A DNA stretch of 64,000 nt, from assembly GCF_002021815.1 (NCBI RefSeq), contig NZ_CP019952.1, positions 2,325,001-2,389,000 of the forward strand, given 5' to 3'. Both the position numbers and the translations under genes were made by a program. Below are positions 51,819-58,828 of this stretch, one piece after another (position 1 is the first letter of the stretch; each line of letters starts with the position of its first letter). This DNA is from Pseudomonas parafulva (GTDB lineage: Bacteria; Pseudomonadota; Gammaproteobacteria; Pseudomonadales; Pseudomonadaceae). The notes under the pieces were generated by a model. The model saw nothing but the letters and a program-made list of their open reading frames with translations, was not told the origin of the DNA and made no database searches.

Positions 51819-53253
51819 GATGACCTCCCCCAAGCCGCCTTTTGCTCCCTTGGAAGAGCAGTCCGCCTTGCCCCTGTATCGTCAACTGTACGACCGCGTG
51901 CTGGCTGCCGTTGCCGCTGGCACGTTGTCACCCGGTGACCGCTTGCCGTCGGCGCGCGCCATGGCTAAGGATCTGGGGGTGGCACGTGGCACCGTCGAAC
52001 TGGCCTATTCGCTGATGGCCAGCGAAGGGTACCTCCTGGCGCTCGGGCAGAAAGGCACCGTAATCAATCCTGAACTGCAGAAGCCTGTGTCAGCGGCTAC
52101 CGTATTGCCAGTCAGCAGCCAAGTGATCGAAGACGCGCCTGATTCGCTCTGGCGTCCACCGCAGCTGTTGCCGTTCCAGATGGGGGTGCCGGCGCTGGAT
52201 GCATTTCCGCGCAAGATATGGGCGCGTCTCGGTGCTCGGTATCTCCGTGGGATGCGTCTGGGAGATCTGGACTATCCAGCACCCCACGGCCTGGCAGCGT
52301 TGCGCAGCGCCATTGCTTCGTATCTGCAGGTGTCCCGAGGTATCGATTGCGGTGCCCATCAGGTGTTTATCACCAGCGGTTGGCGCAATAGCCTGTCCTT
52401 AGTCGCACATACCCTGTTGCAGCCAGGCGAGTGCGCCTGGGTGGAAGACCCGGGCTATCCCACTACGCGCCAGGTGCTTCGCCAGTTCGGCCTGGACCTG
52501 GAAGCGGTGCCGGTTGATGCAGAAGGCATGAACGTAGAACACGCCATCGCGGGTTCTCGGGCTGCTCAGGTTGTCATGGTGACACCAGGGCATCAGAGCC
52601 CGCTGTCGATGGCACTGTCACTGCCACGCCGCCAACTGCTACTCGATTGGGCTGCCCGCACCGGTGGCTGGATTGTCGAGGACGATTACGACGGCGAGTA
52701 CCGCTACGTCAGCCGTCCACTTCCAGCGCTGGCCAGCTTGGATCGCCATGGGCGCGTGCTGTATGCCGGCACCTTCAGCAAGGTGCTGTTTCCCGGTATT
52801 CGCCTGGCTTATCTGGTGGTGCCGCAGGCGCAGGTGGCAGCGTTCGAGCGCGTCGGACGGGCCTTGTTTGCTGCCGGGTCACCGTCAATTACCCAGGCTT
52901 TGGTGGCGGAGTTCGTTGCCGAGGGACACTTCGCTCGGCATATCCAACGCATGCGCCGCCTCTACAACGAGCGACGGGCATTGACCATCGAAGCACTGGA
53001 GCGGAGTTTGCCGAAGGGTATGCAGGTGGAACGCTCGCCAGGCGGTATGCACCTGGTACTGCGTTTACCGGAGGACGTAAGCGACATCGCCCTGGCCGAG
53101 CAGGTGCTGGCGAGGGGCATGTCGGTACAAGCGTTGTCGCGCTGGGCTGCCTCATCGCAGCGTCAGTCAGGTCTGCTCCTGAGTTTTACCAACTGCGCCA
53201 CGACTGCTCCAGGCGAGCAGCTTGGCGCGTTGATCAGCAAGTTACTCAGTTGA
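51817..53253 (+). CDS. MocR/PdxR-family regulator (GntR HTH fused to aminotransferase fold)
   Basis: A 478-aa regulator. GntR-type winged helix at about residues 15-80 (LPLYRQLYDRVLAAVAAGTLSPGDRLPSARAMAKDLGVARGTVELAYSLMASEGYL). Class-I aminotransferase-like domain with VEDDYDGEYRY and the PLP lysine in YAGTFSKVLFPGIRLAY (Lys near 321). It probably senses PLP or an amino-compound. Divergent from the GNAT-azoR unit and convergent (8-bp overlap) with AhpD-like 2, both likely targets. Confidence 0.9.
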   Translation: MMTSPKPPFAPLEEQSALPLYRQLYDRVLAAVAAGTLSPGDRLPSARAMAKDLGVARGTVELAYSLMASEGYLLALGQKGTVINPELQKPVSAATVLPVSSQVIEDAPDSLWRPPQLLPFQMGVPALDAFPRKIWARLGARYLRGMRLGDLDYPAPHGLAALRSAIASYLQVSRGIDCGAHQVFITSGWRNSLSLVAHTLLQPGECAWVEDPGYPTTRQVLRQFGLDLEAVPVDAEGMNVEHAIAGSRAAQVVMVTPGHQSPLSMALSLPRRQLLLDWAARTGGWIVEDDYDGEYRYVSRPLPALASLDRHGRVLYAGTFSKVLFPGIRLAYLVVPQAQVAAFERVGRALFAAGSPSITQALVAEFVAEGHFARHIQRMRRLYNERRALTIEALERSLPKGMQVERSPGGMHLVLRLPEDVSDIALAEQVLARGMSVQALSRWAASSQRQSGLLLSFTNCATTAPGEQLGALISKLLS

Positions 53254-53725
53254 GGTTGGCCTTGTTCAGGCCGAAGAGTTCATCGGACGAGCCCGGGATC
53301 GCCTGGAAAGCCACATTGAGGCGATTCCAGCCATTGATGGCGACGATTAGGAACGACAAATCCGACAGCTCCTGCTCGGAAAACTGCTCACGCGCCCTCG
53401 CATACAGGCTGTTGGAGATACCATGAGGCGGCAGTTGGGTCAGGGCTTCAGTCCACTCCAGCGCCGCCCGCTCTGCTGGCGAAAACAGCTGTGACTCACG
53501 CCAGACGGCCACGTGGTGAAGACGCAGCTCGCGCTCGCCATGGATCTTGGCCTCTTTCACATGCATATCCACGCAGAACGAACAGCCGTTGAGCTGCGAA
53601 GCGCGCAACATGATCAGGTGGGCAAGATCGGCCAGTAGCGGCTTCTTGCTCAGTTGCAGGGTGAGCTCCACCAGTTTGTTGGACGCTTGGGGAGACAGTT
53701 TGAAGTAATCAAGGCGGTTGTTCAT
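53246..53725 (-). CDS. Carboxymuconolactone decarboxylase / AhpD-family protein 2
   Basis: A 159-aa paralogue of AhpD-like 1 with the redox motif at identical positions (LNGCSFCVDMH: Cys48, Cys51, His55) and a similar start (MNNRLDYFKLSP versus MNRLNWFEASP). Ends with a longer tail. Its promoter carries both the shared 14-mer and the second MocR-like site. The 3' end overlaps the MocR gene by 8 bp. Confidence 0.88.
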   Translation of the reverse strand: MNNRLDYFKLSPQASNKLVELTLQLSKKPLLADLAHLIMLRASQLNGCSFCVDMHVKEAKIHGERELRLHHVAVWRESQLFSPAERAALEWTEALTQLPPHGISNSLYARAREQFSEQELSDLSFLIVAINGWNRLNVAFQAIPGSSDELFGLNKANLN

Positions 53726-53773
53726 GGGGTAGTTGCTCGTAGTGGGTGGATGGTTGTTGGAGCCCACTGTAGC

Positions 53774-53825
53774 AACGCTTGGAATAGCCCCACAGGGCCA
53801 AGATGGTAGCTTCGAACTAGGCCAT
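53774..53825 (-). promoter_or_regulatory. AhpD-2 promoter: shared 14-mer plus candidate MocR operator, site 2
   Basis: AACGCTTGGAATAG (53774-53787) is followed after 9 bp by GCCAAGA-N10-GAACTAGGCCAT (53797-53825). The first equals the AhpD-1 motif and the second equals site 1 in both half-sites and spacing. Confidence 0.6.
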
Positions 53826-53903
53826 ATCTGTATCGAAGTGCGCCATGATCACCTATCGAGCGATAGGGTCGAAGGGGGGCAATAGGCCGTTTATTGGCCT
53901 CCG

Positions 53904-53926
53904 CGAATGGCCGCCATGGGTCGAAA
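53904..53926 (-). repeat. Dispersed intergenic repeat, copy b (inverted)
   Basis: The complement matches copy a at 20 of 23 positions. With copy a it flanks the AhpD-azoR-GNAT-MocR block in inverted orientation. The gap 53726-54014 has no gene. Confidence 0.55.
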
Positions 53927-54011
53927 ACGGTCATCCTCGAAGGATGTCGTCAGTAAGGTCAATGCTCCCCTGCATGCAGGTTACTCATGGGCCACTTGCA
54001 TGCGGTATCAC

Positions 54012-54452
54012 CTAGGCTCTGTCTGAAAAAAGCCGTCGCATACACCACAGGACACAAGCCAGCGAAACCATCGCGGCGTAACTTTTTGCGAGCTTGTCGA
54101 AGCGCGTGACGATCCGGCGGTTCTCTTTCAACCAGCCAAACATGCGTTCGATGATGTTGCGCTGTCGGTATTTGGGCCGGTCGAACAGTCTGGGTAAGCC
54201 AGGCTTGGGCTTGCGCTTCATCGAGCGCAACGGGATGACGGGCTGCATTCGATATTGGTCGCAGTAGCGGCGTAGCGCTTCGGCGTCGTAGCCCTTGTCG
54301 GCAAGTAGCCACTTACAGCGCTTGCGCGGACGGCCACGTCGGCTCGATGGAATGCTGACCTCGTCCAGCAGTGGTTGTGCGTAGCTGATGTCACTGGCTT
54401 GACCGCCAGAGAGGAGAAAGCGCAACGGTATCCCGTTGGCATCGCAGAGCAT
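54012..54452 (-). CDS. IS5-family transposase, orfB (copy 2)
   Basis: Carries LLADKGYDAE and RNIIERMFGWLKENRRI and ends ...FSDRA followed by TAG at 54012-54014. Two bases of this stop are the target TA, so the stop is supplied by the insertion site. Expressed through the -1 frameshift from orfA. Confidence 0.87.
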   Translation of the reverse strand: MLCDANGIPLRFLLSGGQASDISYAQPLLDEVSIPSSRRGRPRKRCKWLLADKGYDAEALRRYCDQYRMQPVIPLRSMKRKPKPGLPRLFDRPKYRQRNIIERMFGWLKENRRIVTRFDKLAKSYAAMVSLACVLWCMRRLFSDRA

Positions 54453-54961
54453 GTGGATTTTGGTTGTCAGGCCGCCACGACTTCGGCCTAGAGCGTGATC
54501 GGCAGGCTCGTCAGGCCCCCTTTTTTCCGCGCTCCAGATGAAGCACGGGTTGCTCTAACAGCGGTCGAATCGATCATCCAGGTGTGGAGATCGATCAAGC
54601 CTTTGTCATTGAGTCTGAGGTGCAATCGTCTGAGCATCTGATCGAACGTTCCGCGGTTTCGCCAGACTCGGAAGCGGTAATAGACAGTCGCCCAAGACCC
54701 GAAACGCTCGGGCATATCTCGCCAGGCTGCTCCTGAGCAGAGCACCCAGAGAACACCATCGAGCATCAAGCGATCACTGCTGCGGGGCCTGCCCCTGACG
54801 TGGACTGCCGTAAAGAGGTCGGCGACCACCTCCCATGCTTCATCAGAGAGCTCATAACGCTTTGCCATCACAGAATTCCTTTCCGTTGATGGTCGGCGAC
54901 TGTACCGAACCCAGGCTGTTCCGCGGCCACATTTCAGTTTCTTGGGATTTCAGACAGAGCC
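54015..54961 (-). mobile_element. IS5-family (IS427-like) insertion sequence, copy 2
   Basis: 947 bp, inverted relative to copy 1, same terminal repeats. Flanks are CTA on the left and TAG on the right, so a TA duplication is present around this copy. Several substitutions distinguish it from copy 1. Confidence 0.92.
54488..54868 (-). CDS. IS5-family transposase, orfA (copy 2)
   Basis: Same 126-aa N-terminal half as in copy 1 with IDLHTWMIDSTAVRA and the A6G5 slippery run. Intact, so copy 2 is the better candidate for an active element. Confidence 0.9.
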   Translation of the reverse strand: MAKRYELSDEAWEVVADLFTAVHVRGRPRSSDRLMLDGVLWVLCSGAAWRDMPERFGSWATVYYRFRVWRNRGTFDQMLRRLHLRLNDKGLIDLHTWMIDSTAVRATRASSGARKKGGLTSLPITL

Positions 54962-54963
54962 TA

Positions 54964-55505
54964 GTCCGATTACAAGAGTGGCAATCTACCATCATGCCTG
55001 AATCACCGGAATGAGAGCGTATGGTGAGCGGTGGCCTCATCAGTAATCTGCTCCCGGCGCAGTCATCTAGGCTTCGCAATACATGACGGATACCCTGTAC
55101 GCACATACAGCGTTAGTTTTGCCAGCGTACAGAACGGCTTCCAAAGACGCCTTGGAGGAGGGCGCTCGTATCAGCACAAAATCTTTATAAATGCCTGGAG
55201 CGTCCGGAATCATTGGGCTTCAGGGCATCGAAGGCTTCGAGCTATGACTACGGAGTGCTTCTGCTGAAGGAGGGGAGCCTTTTTACGGTGTGAATCTCTT
55301 ATCTGTATGGATATACAGCTTTATTCTGGTGTCTGACGTTTTACAGGCGGCAATTTTCTGTTACTGCCCGGCCCGATGACCCCGCTTACCATCTCTCGAA
55401 TGTGAAAACGATGTATGCGAAAACAATAATCGAAGGCTTAGTTCAAGGGAGCTTGTGTGAAGGAACAACAGCTGCGCGCAGTATTCGCGAAAAGGAACAG
55501 TCACG
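54964..55505. other. Gene-poor tract beside the element
   Basis: About 540 bp with no convincing gene. The first 38 bp complete the interrupted small gene (stop TGA at 54999-55001). A LexA-type box lies at 55303. A 50-codon frame at 55411-55563 has no recognisable features. Confidence 0.5.
55303..55318. promoter_or_regulatory. LexA (SOS) box
   Basis: CTGTATGGATATACAG fits CTGT-N8-ACAG with an AT-rich palindromic centre, close to the gammaproteobacterial LexA consensus. The nearest plus-strand frame starts 188 bp downstream. Confidence 0.6.
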
Positions 55506-55643
55506 ATGGCTAGCCGACAATTGTCCCCTGACATCGTGTCCCTCATTCACCATGTTGAGCTGAATAGGTCAGGATGGTGGAAAAAAGGCGTCTTCACGGG
55601 CGGTACATGGGACGGTATCAAGCTCTTTATGGGCTGGAACTGA
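55506..55643 (+). CDS. Short orphan frame, possibly a gene remnant
   Basis: 45 aa (MASRQLSPDIVSLIHHVELN RSGWWKKG...) after an AAAAGGA site 9 nt upstream. The first 28 residues look like the N-terminus of a larger protein, loosely like some helicase-containing defence proteins as I recall them. The remaining 17 residues look unrelated and end at TGA. Low certainty. Confidence 0.3.
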   Translation: MASRQLSPDIVSLIHHVELNRSGWWKKGVFTGGTWDGIKLFMGWN

Positions 55644-55727
55644 AGTGAGATCGCGCCTTTAGGGTTCTGTTTTCACAGTGCTTTCCAGGTTATTGATCAG
55701 TCGGGCTAAACAAGTACCTTATCTCCC

Positions 55728-56081
55728 TCAGAACACTTGCTCCTGAGAGCGCTTCACGAGTCTCTGTTTCTCTCGCATCGTCTCGAGTATCGGGCATGCG
55801 ACTTTATAGTGCCTTGGGGTGAATTCCGGCCGTTGGCACTGCTTGGCCAGAAAGTCGATGCCGAGGCGCCAGGCTTGGAATGCTTCCAGTGCGGGTTCTA
55901 GGGTACCGAGCCGTGCGCGGACGTCGTTGATCGTGGCGGTGACCGTAAACACGCTAAGGCCACTAAGCACGCAACGTGGTCGGATCACCGGCTGCGGCTG
56001 CCTGCAGGCGTTCTGATCTGGCAGCCTGGCCCAGGCTGCATAGACGAGATGCCAGAGCTCGGCCGTGGAGTGCCAGCGCAT
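55728..56081 (-). CDS. Hypothetical protein
   Basis: A 117-aa protein (MRWHSTAELWHLVYAAWARLPDQ ...) with a compact hydrophobic core (CVLSGLSVFTVTATINDVRARLG) and a basic C-terminus (MREKQRLVKRSQEQVF). It looks like a conserved Pseudomonas hypothetical. No signal peptide, TM or known motif. No ribosome binding site precedes the ATG, so the start is uncertain. Confidence 0.6.
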   Translation of the reverse strand: MRWHSTAELWHLVYAAWARLPDQNACRQPQPVIRPRCVLSGLSVFTVTATINDVRARLGTLEPALEAFQAWRLGIDFLAKQCQRPEFTPRHYKVACPILETMREKQRLVKRSQEQVF

Positions 56082-56647
56082 GGATGTAAATTGTAGACGC
56101 CGAAGGATGTTGACGGATGCGGAATCAGATTCAGGCCGCTTGAGGCGCGGGGATCAATAGTCAATAGGCTTGGGCTGTCCTGAGCGCTGGCTTACGCGAT
56201 GGCGCCGATCGTCGAGCACAGCACCGGTATGACAGGAGAAGACTAAAATGGGGCAGTCGTCGGTTCAGTTCAGTTCAGTGAAACTTCAGTTTCAACTGTA
56301 GCCCGAGAGCGCTGGCTCAACTAGACGATTAAATTTCGGATGGGATCCCTAGCTGCTGGATTATGGTTTTCAAACCGGGCGATCAGGGATGGTGGGCTGG
56401 TGAAGCTGAGGAGGTACTGGAGGTATGGAACGTAACGGGTTGATTCGAGGGGTATATGGTCTAATCAGGCGAAGTCTGTTTCCGGGGGCTGGTGACACGC
56501 TCAGTCCAACAAGCTTACCTACTATTTAACATAATACACATTATGCGCATCTAGGTATTTCCAGTTCGATACCACCCTGGGGTACATTCGAACCCACGAA
56601 CCGCATACAGCGTCCTTCTGTAGACCGCTCACGGAAACTCTCTTCCC
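56082..56647. other. Gene-free tract with a TGAAACT-TC-AGTTTCA palindrome
   Basis: 566 bp without a convincing gene. It contains three tandem GTTCA units (about 56263-56277) running into a perfect 16-nt palindrome TGAAACT-TC-AGTTTCA (56279-56294). Confidence 0.5.
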
Positions 56648-57259
56648 ATGTCCCACCATCTATCAGCTGACCACATCATCGACCTCTACGATCGCCATGC
56701 ATTCACCTGGCACCAAAAACGTGCCAATCACTTCACCGATCGCAAATGGATTGAGCGTTTCGGGGCCTTGTTGAGGCCGTCAGCAACTGTTTTAGATCTG
56801 GGCTGCGGCTCTGGCCAACCTGTGGCGCGATATCTGGTCGGAATCGGCGCTCGCATTGTGGGTGTAGATTCCTCCAACCAGATGCTGACCCTTTGCAGTG
56901 CACAGTTTCCTGAACAGCAATGGATTCACGCAGACATGCGCGCGCTTGCATTGGGACGCCAATTTGACGCGATCATTGCTTGGAACAGCTTCTTCCATCT
57001 CAAACCCTCTGATCAGCGCGGGATGTTCCCGGTTTTCCGTCGTCACGCGGCTCCAGGGGCGTTGCTCATGTTCACGAGTGGGCCTTCTTACGGTGAGGCC
57101 TTGGGTACATTCGAAGGCGAAACGCTGTATCACGCGAGTCTAAATGCCAAGGAATACGCCGATCAGTTGCGCATCAACGGGTTCGAGGTAGTCGATCACG
57201 TCGTTGAAGATCCAGAATCTGGAGGACTAACCGTATGGTTAGGGCGCCTCCTGCCCTAA
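56648..57259 (+). CDS. Class I SAM-dependent methyltransferase
   Basis: A 203-aa Rossmann methyltransferase. VLDLGCGSGQPVARYL is motif I (residues 49-64), VGVDSSNQML motif II, and FDAIIAWNSFFHL motif IV. The substrate is not deducible. GGAAA lies upstream of the ATG. It borders the gene-poor tract and may be part of the accessory segment. Confidence 0.88.
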   Translation: MSHHLSADHIIDLYDRHAFTWHQKRANHFTDRKWIERFGALLRPSATVLDLGCGSGQPVARYLVGIGARIVGVDSSNQMLTLCSAQFPEQQWIHADMRALALGRQFDAIIAWNSFFHLKPSDQRGMFPVFRRHAAPGALLMFTSGPSYGEALGTFEGETLYHASLNAKEYADQLRINGFEVVDHVVEDPESGGLTVWLGRLLP

Positions 57260-57570
57260 ACTAATATAACTACAGGTGATAACTACACTAAATATTCATT
57301 TAGTTTAGTTATAATTTATTACTCCGTATCGTTGTATATCCAGCCCTACCTTGCCAAGTTCTCATCTGATGATGCCCTGATGACCAGGCCTGTTATTTCA
57401 TCCCTCACTGATTCTTGGCCTTCACCCCAGACAACTCAAATCCGCCTCTGGAACCTATTATCGCAAAGCACAGTCTTTGCCAATGACACCCCAGCATCAG
57501 TACTCGCCTGCCGTCCATCCCCCGGCCCACGCCAGCGAGATGGCTGCGTGGCCCTCTCGAGAGCACGTCC
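57260..57570. other. AT-rich intergenic region with inverted repeat
   Basis: The first 80 bp are AT-rich, with CTAAAT-ATTC-ATTTAG (57288-57303) that extends imperfectly. This may be a weak terminator or operator. A 33-codon frame from 57483 overlaps the next gene out of frame. No convincing gene. Confidence 0.5.
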
Positions 57571-58821
57571 TTGGAAAACCCTAGGCAATCCGCCCCGTAT
57601 CGCTCGCTTGACTGGTTGAACTTCTTCCTCGCCGATGTACGTGACGGACTTGGACCGTACCTCGCCATCTACCTACTTGCCGTTCATCAATGGCAGCCCG
57701 CAAGCATAGGGCTGGTCATGACGATTGCCGGTGTTACTGCCCTGCTCGCCCAGACGCCCGCCGGTGCCCTGATTGACCGTACGCCCGCCAAGCGCGCCGT
57801 AGTGGTCATAGCGGCAGTCCTGGTAACCGGGAGCTGTGTGCTGTTGCCTTTCATCACATCATTTACCTGGGTGGCTGTTACCCAAACTGTAAGCGCGCTG
57901 GCCGGCTCCGTGTTCGCGCCGGCGATCGCTGCCATCTCGCTGGGGCTGACCGGACCGAAGGCGTTCACGCGACGCGTAGGGCGCAATGAAACCTTCAACC
58001 ATGCTGGCAATGCGTTCTCTGCACTACTAGCCGGTGGGCTCGCCTACCTTTATGGCCCAGTAGTGGTGTTCTATTTGATGGCTGTCTTGACCGTGGCCAG
58101 CGTCATCGCGGTAGCATGGGTGCCGGGCGCCGCCATCGACCACCACGTGGCTCGCGGTCTGGCCCATGGCCCGAACGATCAAGACAATCCGGCTGGCTTT
58201 GCGCTGCTTTTGCATAACCGCACCTTGCTGCTCTTCGCGATTTGTTGCGCCTTGTTCCACCTAGCCAATGCGGCCATGCTGCCATTGGTAAGCCAGAAGC
58301 TCTCCCAGGTCGACCTGCGCCTGGCCACGCCGCTGACCTCGGCCTGCATCGTGGCAGCGCAGCTGGTCATGGTACCCATGGCGCTGTTGGTCGGGGCGCG
58401 TGCCGAACAATGGGGGCGCAAGCCGTTCATGCTCGTGGGGTTCCTGATACTCCCACTGCGCGGCGCCCTCTACACCTTGTCGGACAATCCCTTCTGGCTT
58501 GTAGGCGTGCAGTTACTCGACGGCATTGGCGCCGGCATTTTCGGGGCTTTGTTCCCGATCATCGTCAAGGACCTCACCGAGGGCACCGGGCGGTTCAACG
58601 TGAGCCTTGGGGCGCTTACCGCCGTGTTCGGGCTAGGTGCAGCGCTAAGCCCTGGTCTGGCGGGGTTCGTCGTCCAAGCGGCGGGCTATAATGCAGCGTT
58701 CCTGACGCTGGCCGGCATCGCAGCCTGCGCCTTCGTGCTTGTGTTGGTAGCCCTGCCCGAAACCCACCCGCGTCAGGGCGATGCGCCCTCCTCCTCAATA
58801 CCGTCAGCCGCCGGAAACTGA
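57571..58821 (+). CDS. MFS transporter
   Basis: A 416-aa 12-TM permease. WLNFFLADVRDGLGPYLAIYLL in TM1, AGALIDRTPAKRAVVV (motif A) and RVGRNETFNHAGNAFSALLAG. Related to predicted efflux MFS proteins found beside ArsB- or SLC13-like permeases. The start codon is TTG at 57571, with only a weak GAGAG site, so it is uncertain. It ends 7 bp before the next permease. Confidence 0.87.
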   Translation: MENPRQSAPYRSLDWLNFFLADVRDGLGPYLAIYLLAVHQWQPASIGLVMTIAGVTALLAQTPAGALIDRTPAKRAVVVIAAVLVTGSCVLLPFITSFTWVAVTQTVSALAGSVFAPAIAAISLGLTGPKAFTRRVGRNETFNHAGNAFSALLAGGLAYLYGPVVVFYLMAVLTVASVIAVAWVPGAAIDHHVARGLAHGPNDQDNPAGFALLLHNRTLLLFAICCALFHLANAAMLPLVSQKLSQVDLRLATPLTSACIVAAQLVMVPMALLVGARAEQWGRKPFMLVGFLILPLRGALYTLSDNPFWLVGVQLLDGIGAGIFGALFPIIVKDLTEGTGRFNVSLGALTAVFGLGAALSPGLAGFVVQAAGYNAAFLTLAGIAACAFVLVLVALPETHPRQGDAPSSSIPSAAGN

Positions 58822-58828
58822 ACCCTTC

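Larger units (their letters stand above)
46982..54961. mobile_element. Putative composite transposon bounded by inverted IS5-family copies
   Basis: Two 947-bp IS copies in inverted orientation enclose about 6.1 kb. The outer ends begin GGCTCTGTCTGAAA and end with its complement CAGACAGAGCC. Both outer ends are flanked by TA (46980-46981 and 54962-54963), reconstructing CTAG, the target type of IS427-like elements. Cargo: CHAT protease remnant, two AhpD-like proteins, AzoR-like flavoprotein, GNAT, MocR regulator. Alternative: two independent insertions plus a deletion. Confidence 0.55.

Noticed and set aside
47929-54014. Inversion of the cargo by recombination between the inverted IS copies
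   Set aside because: Undoing an inversion would leave one copy with mismatched flanks as well. A single inner junction (TCG) is odd in either orientation, so an inversion is not needed and cannot be shown.
55031-55267. A 78-aa plus-strand frame as a gene
   Set aside because: No ribosome binding site, unusual composition and no recognisable features.
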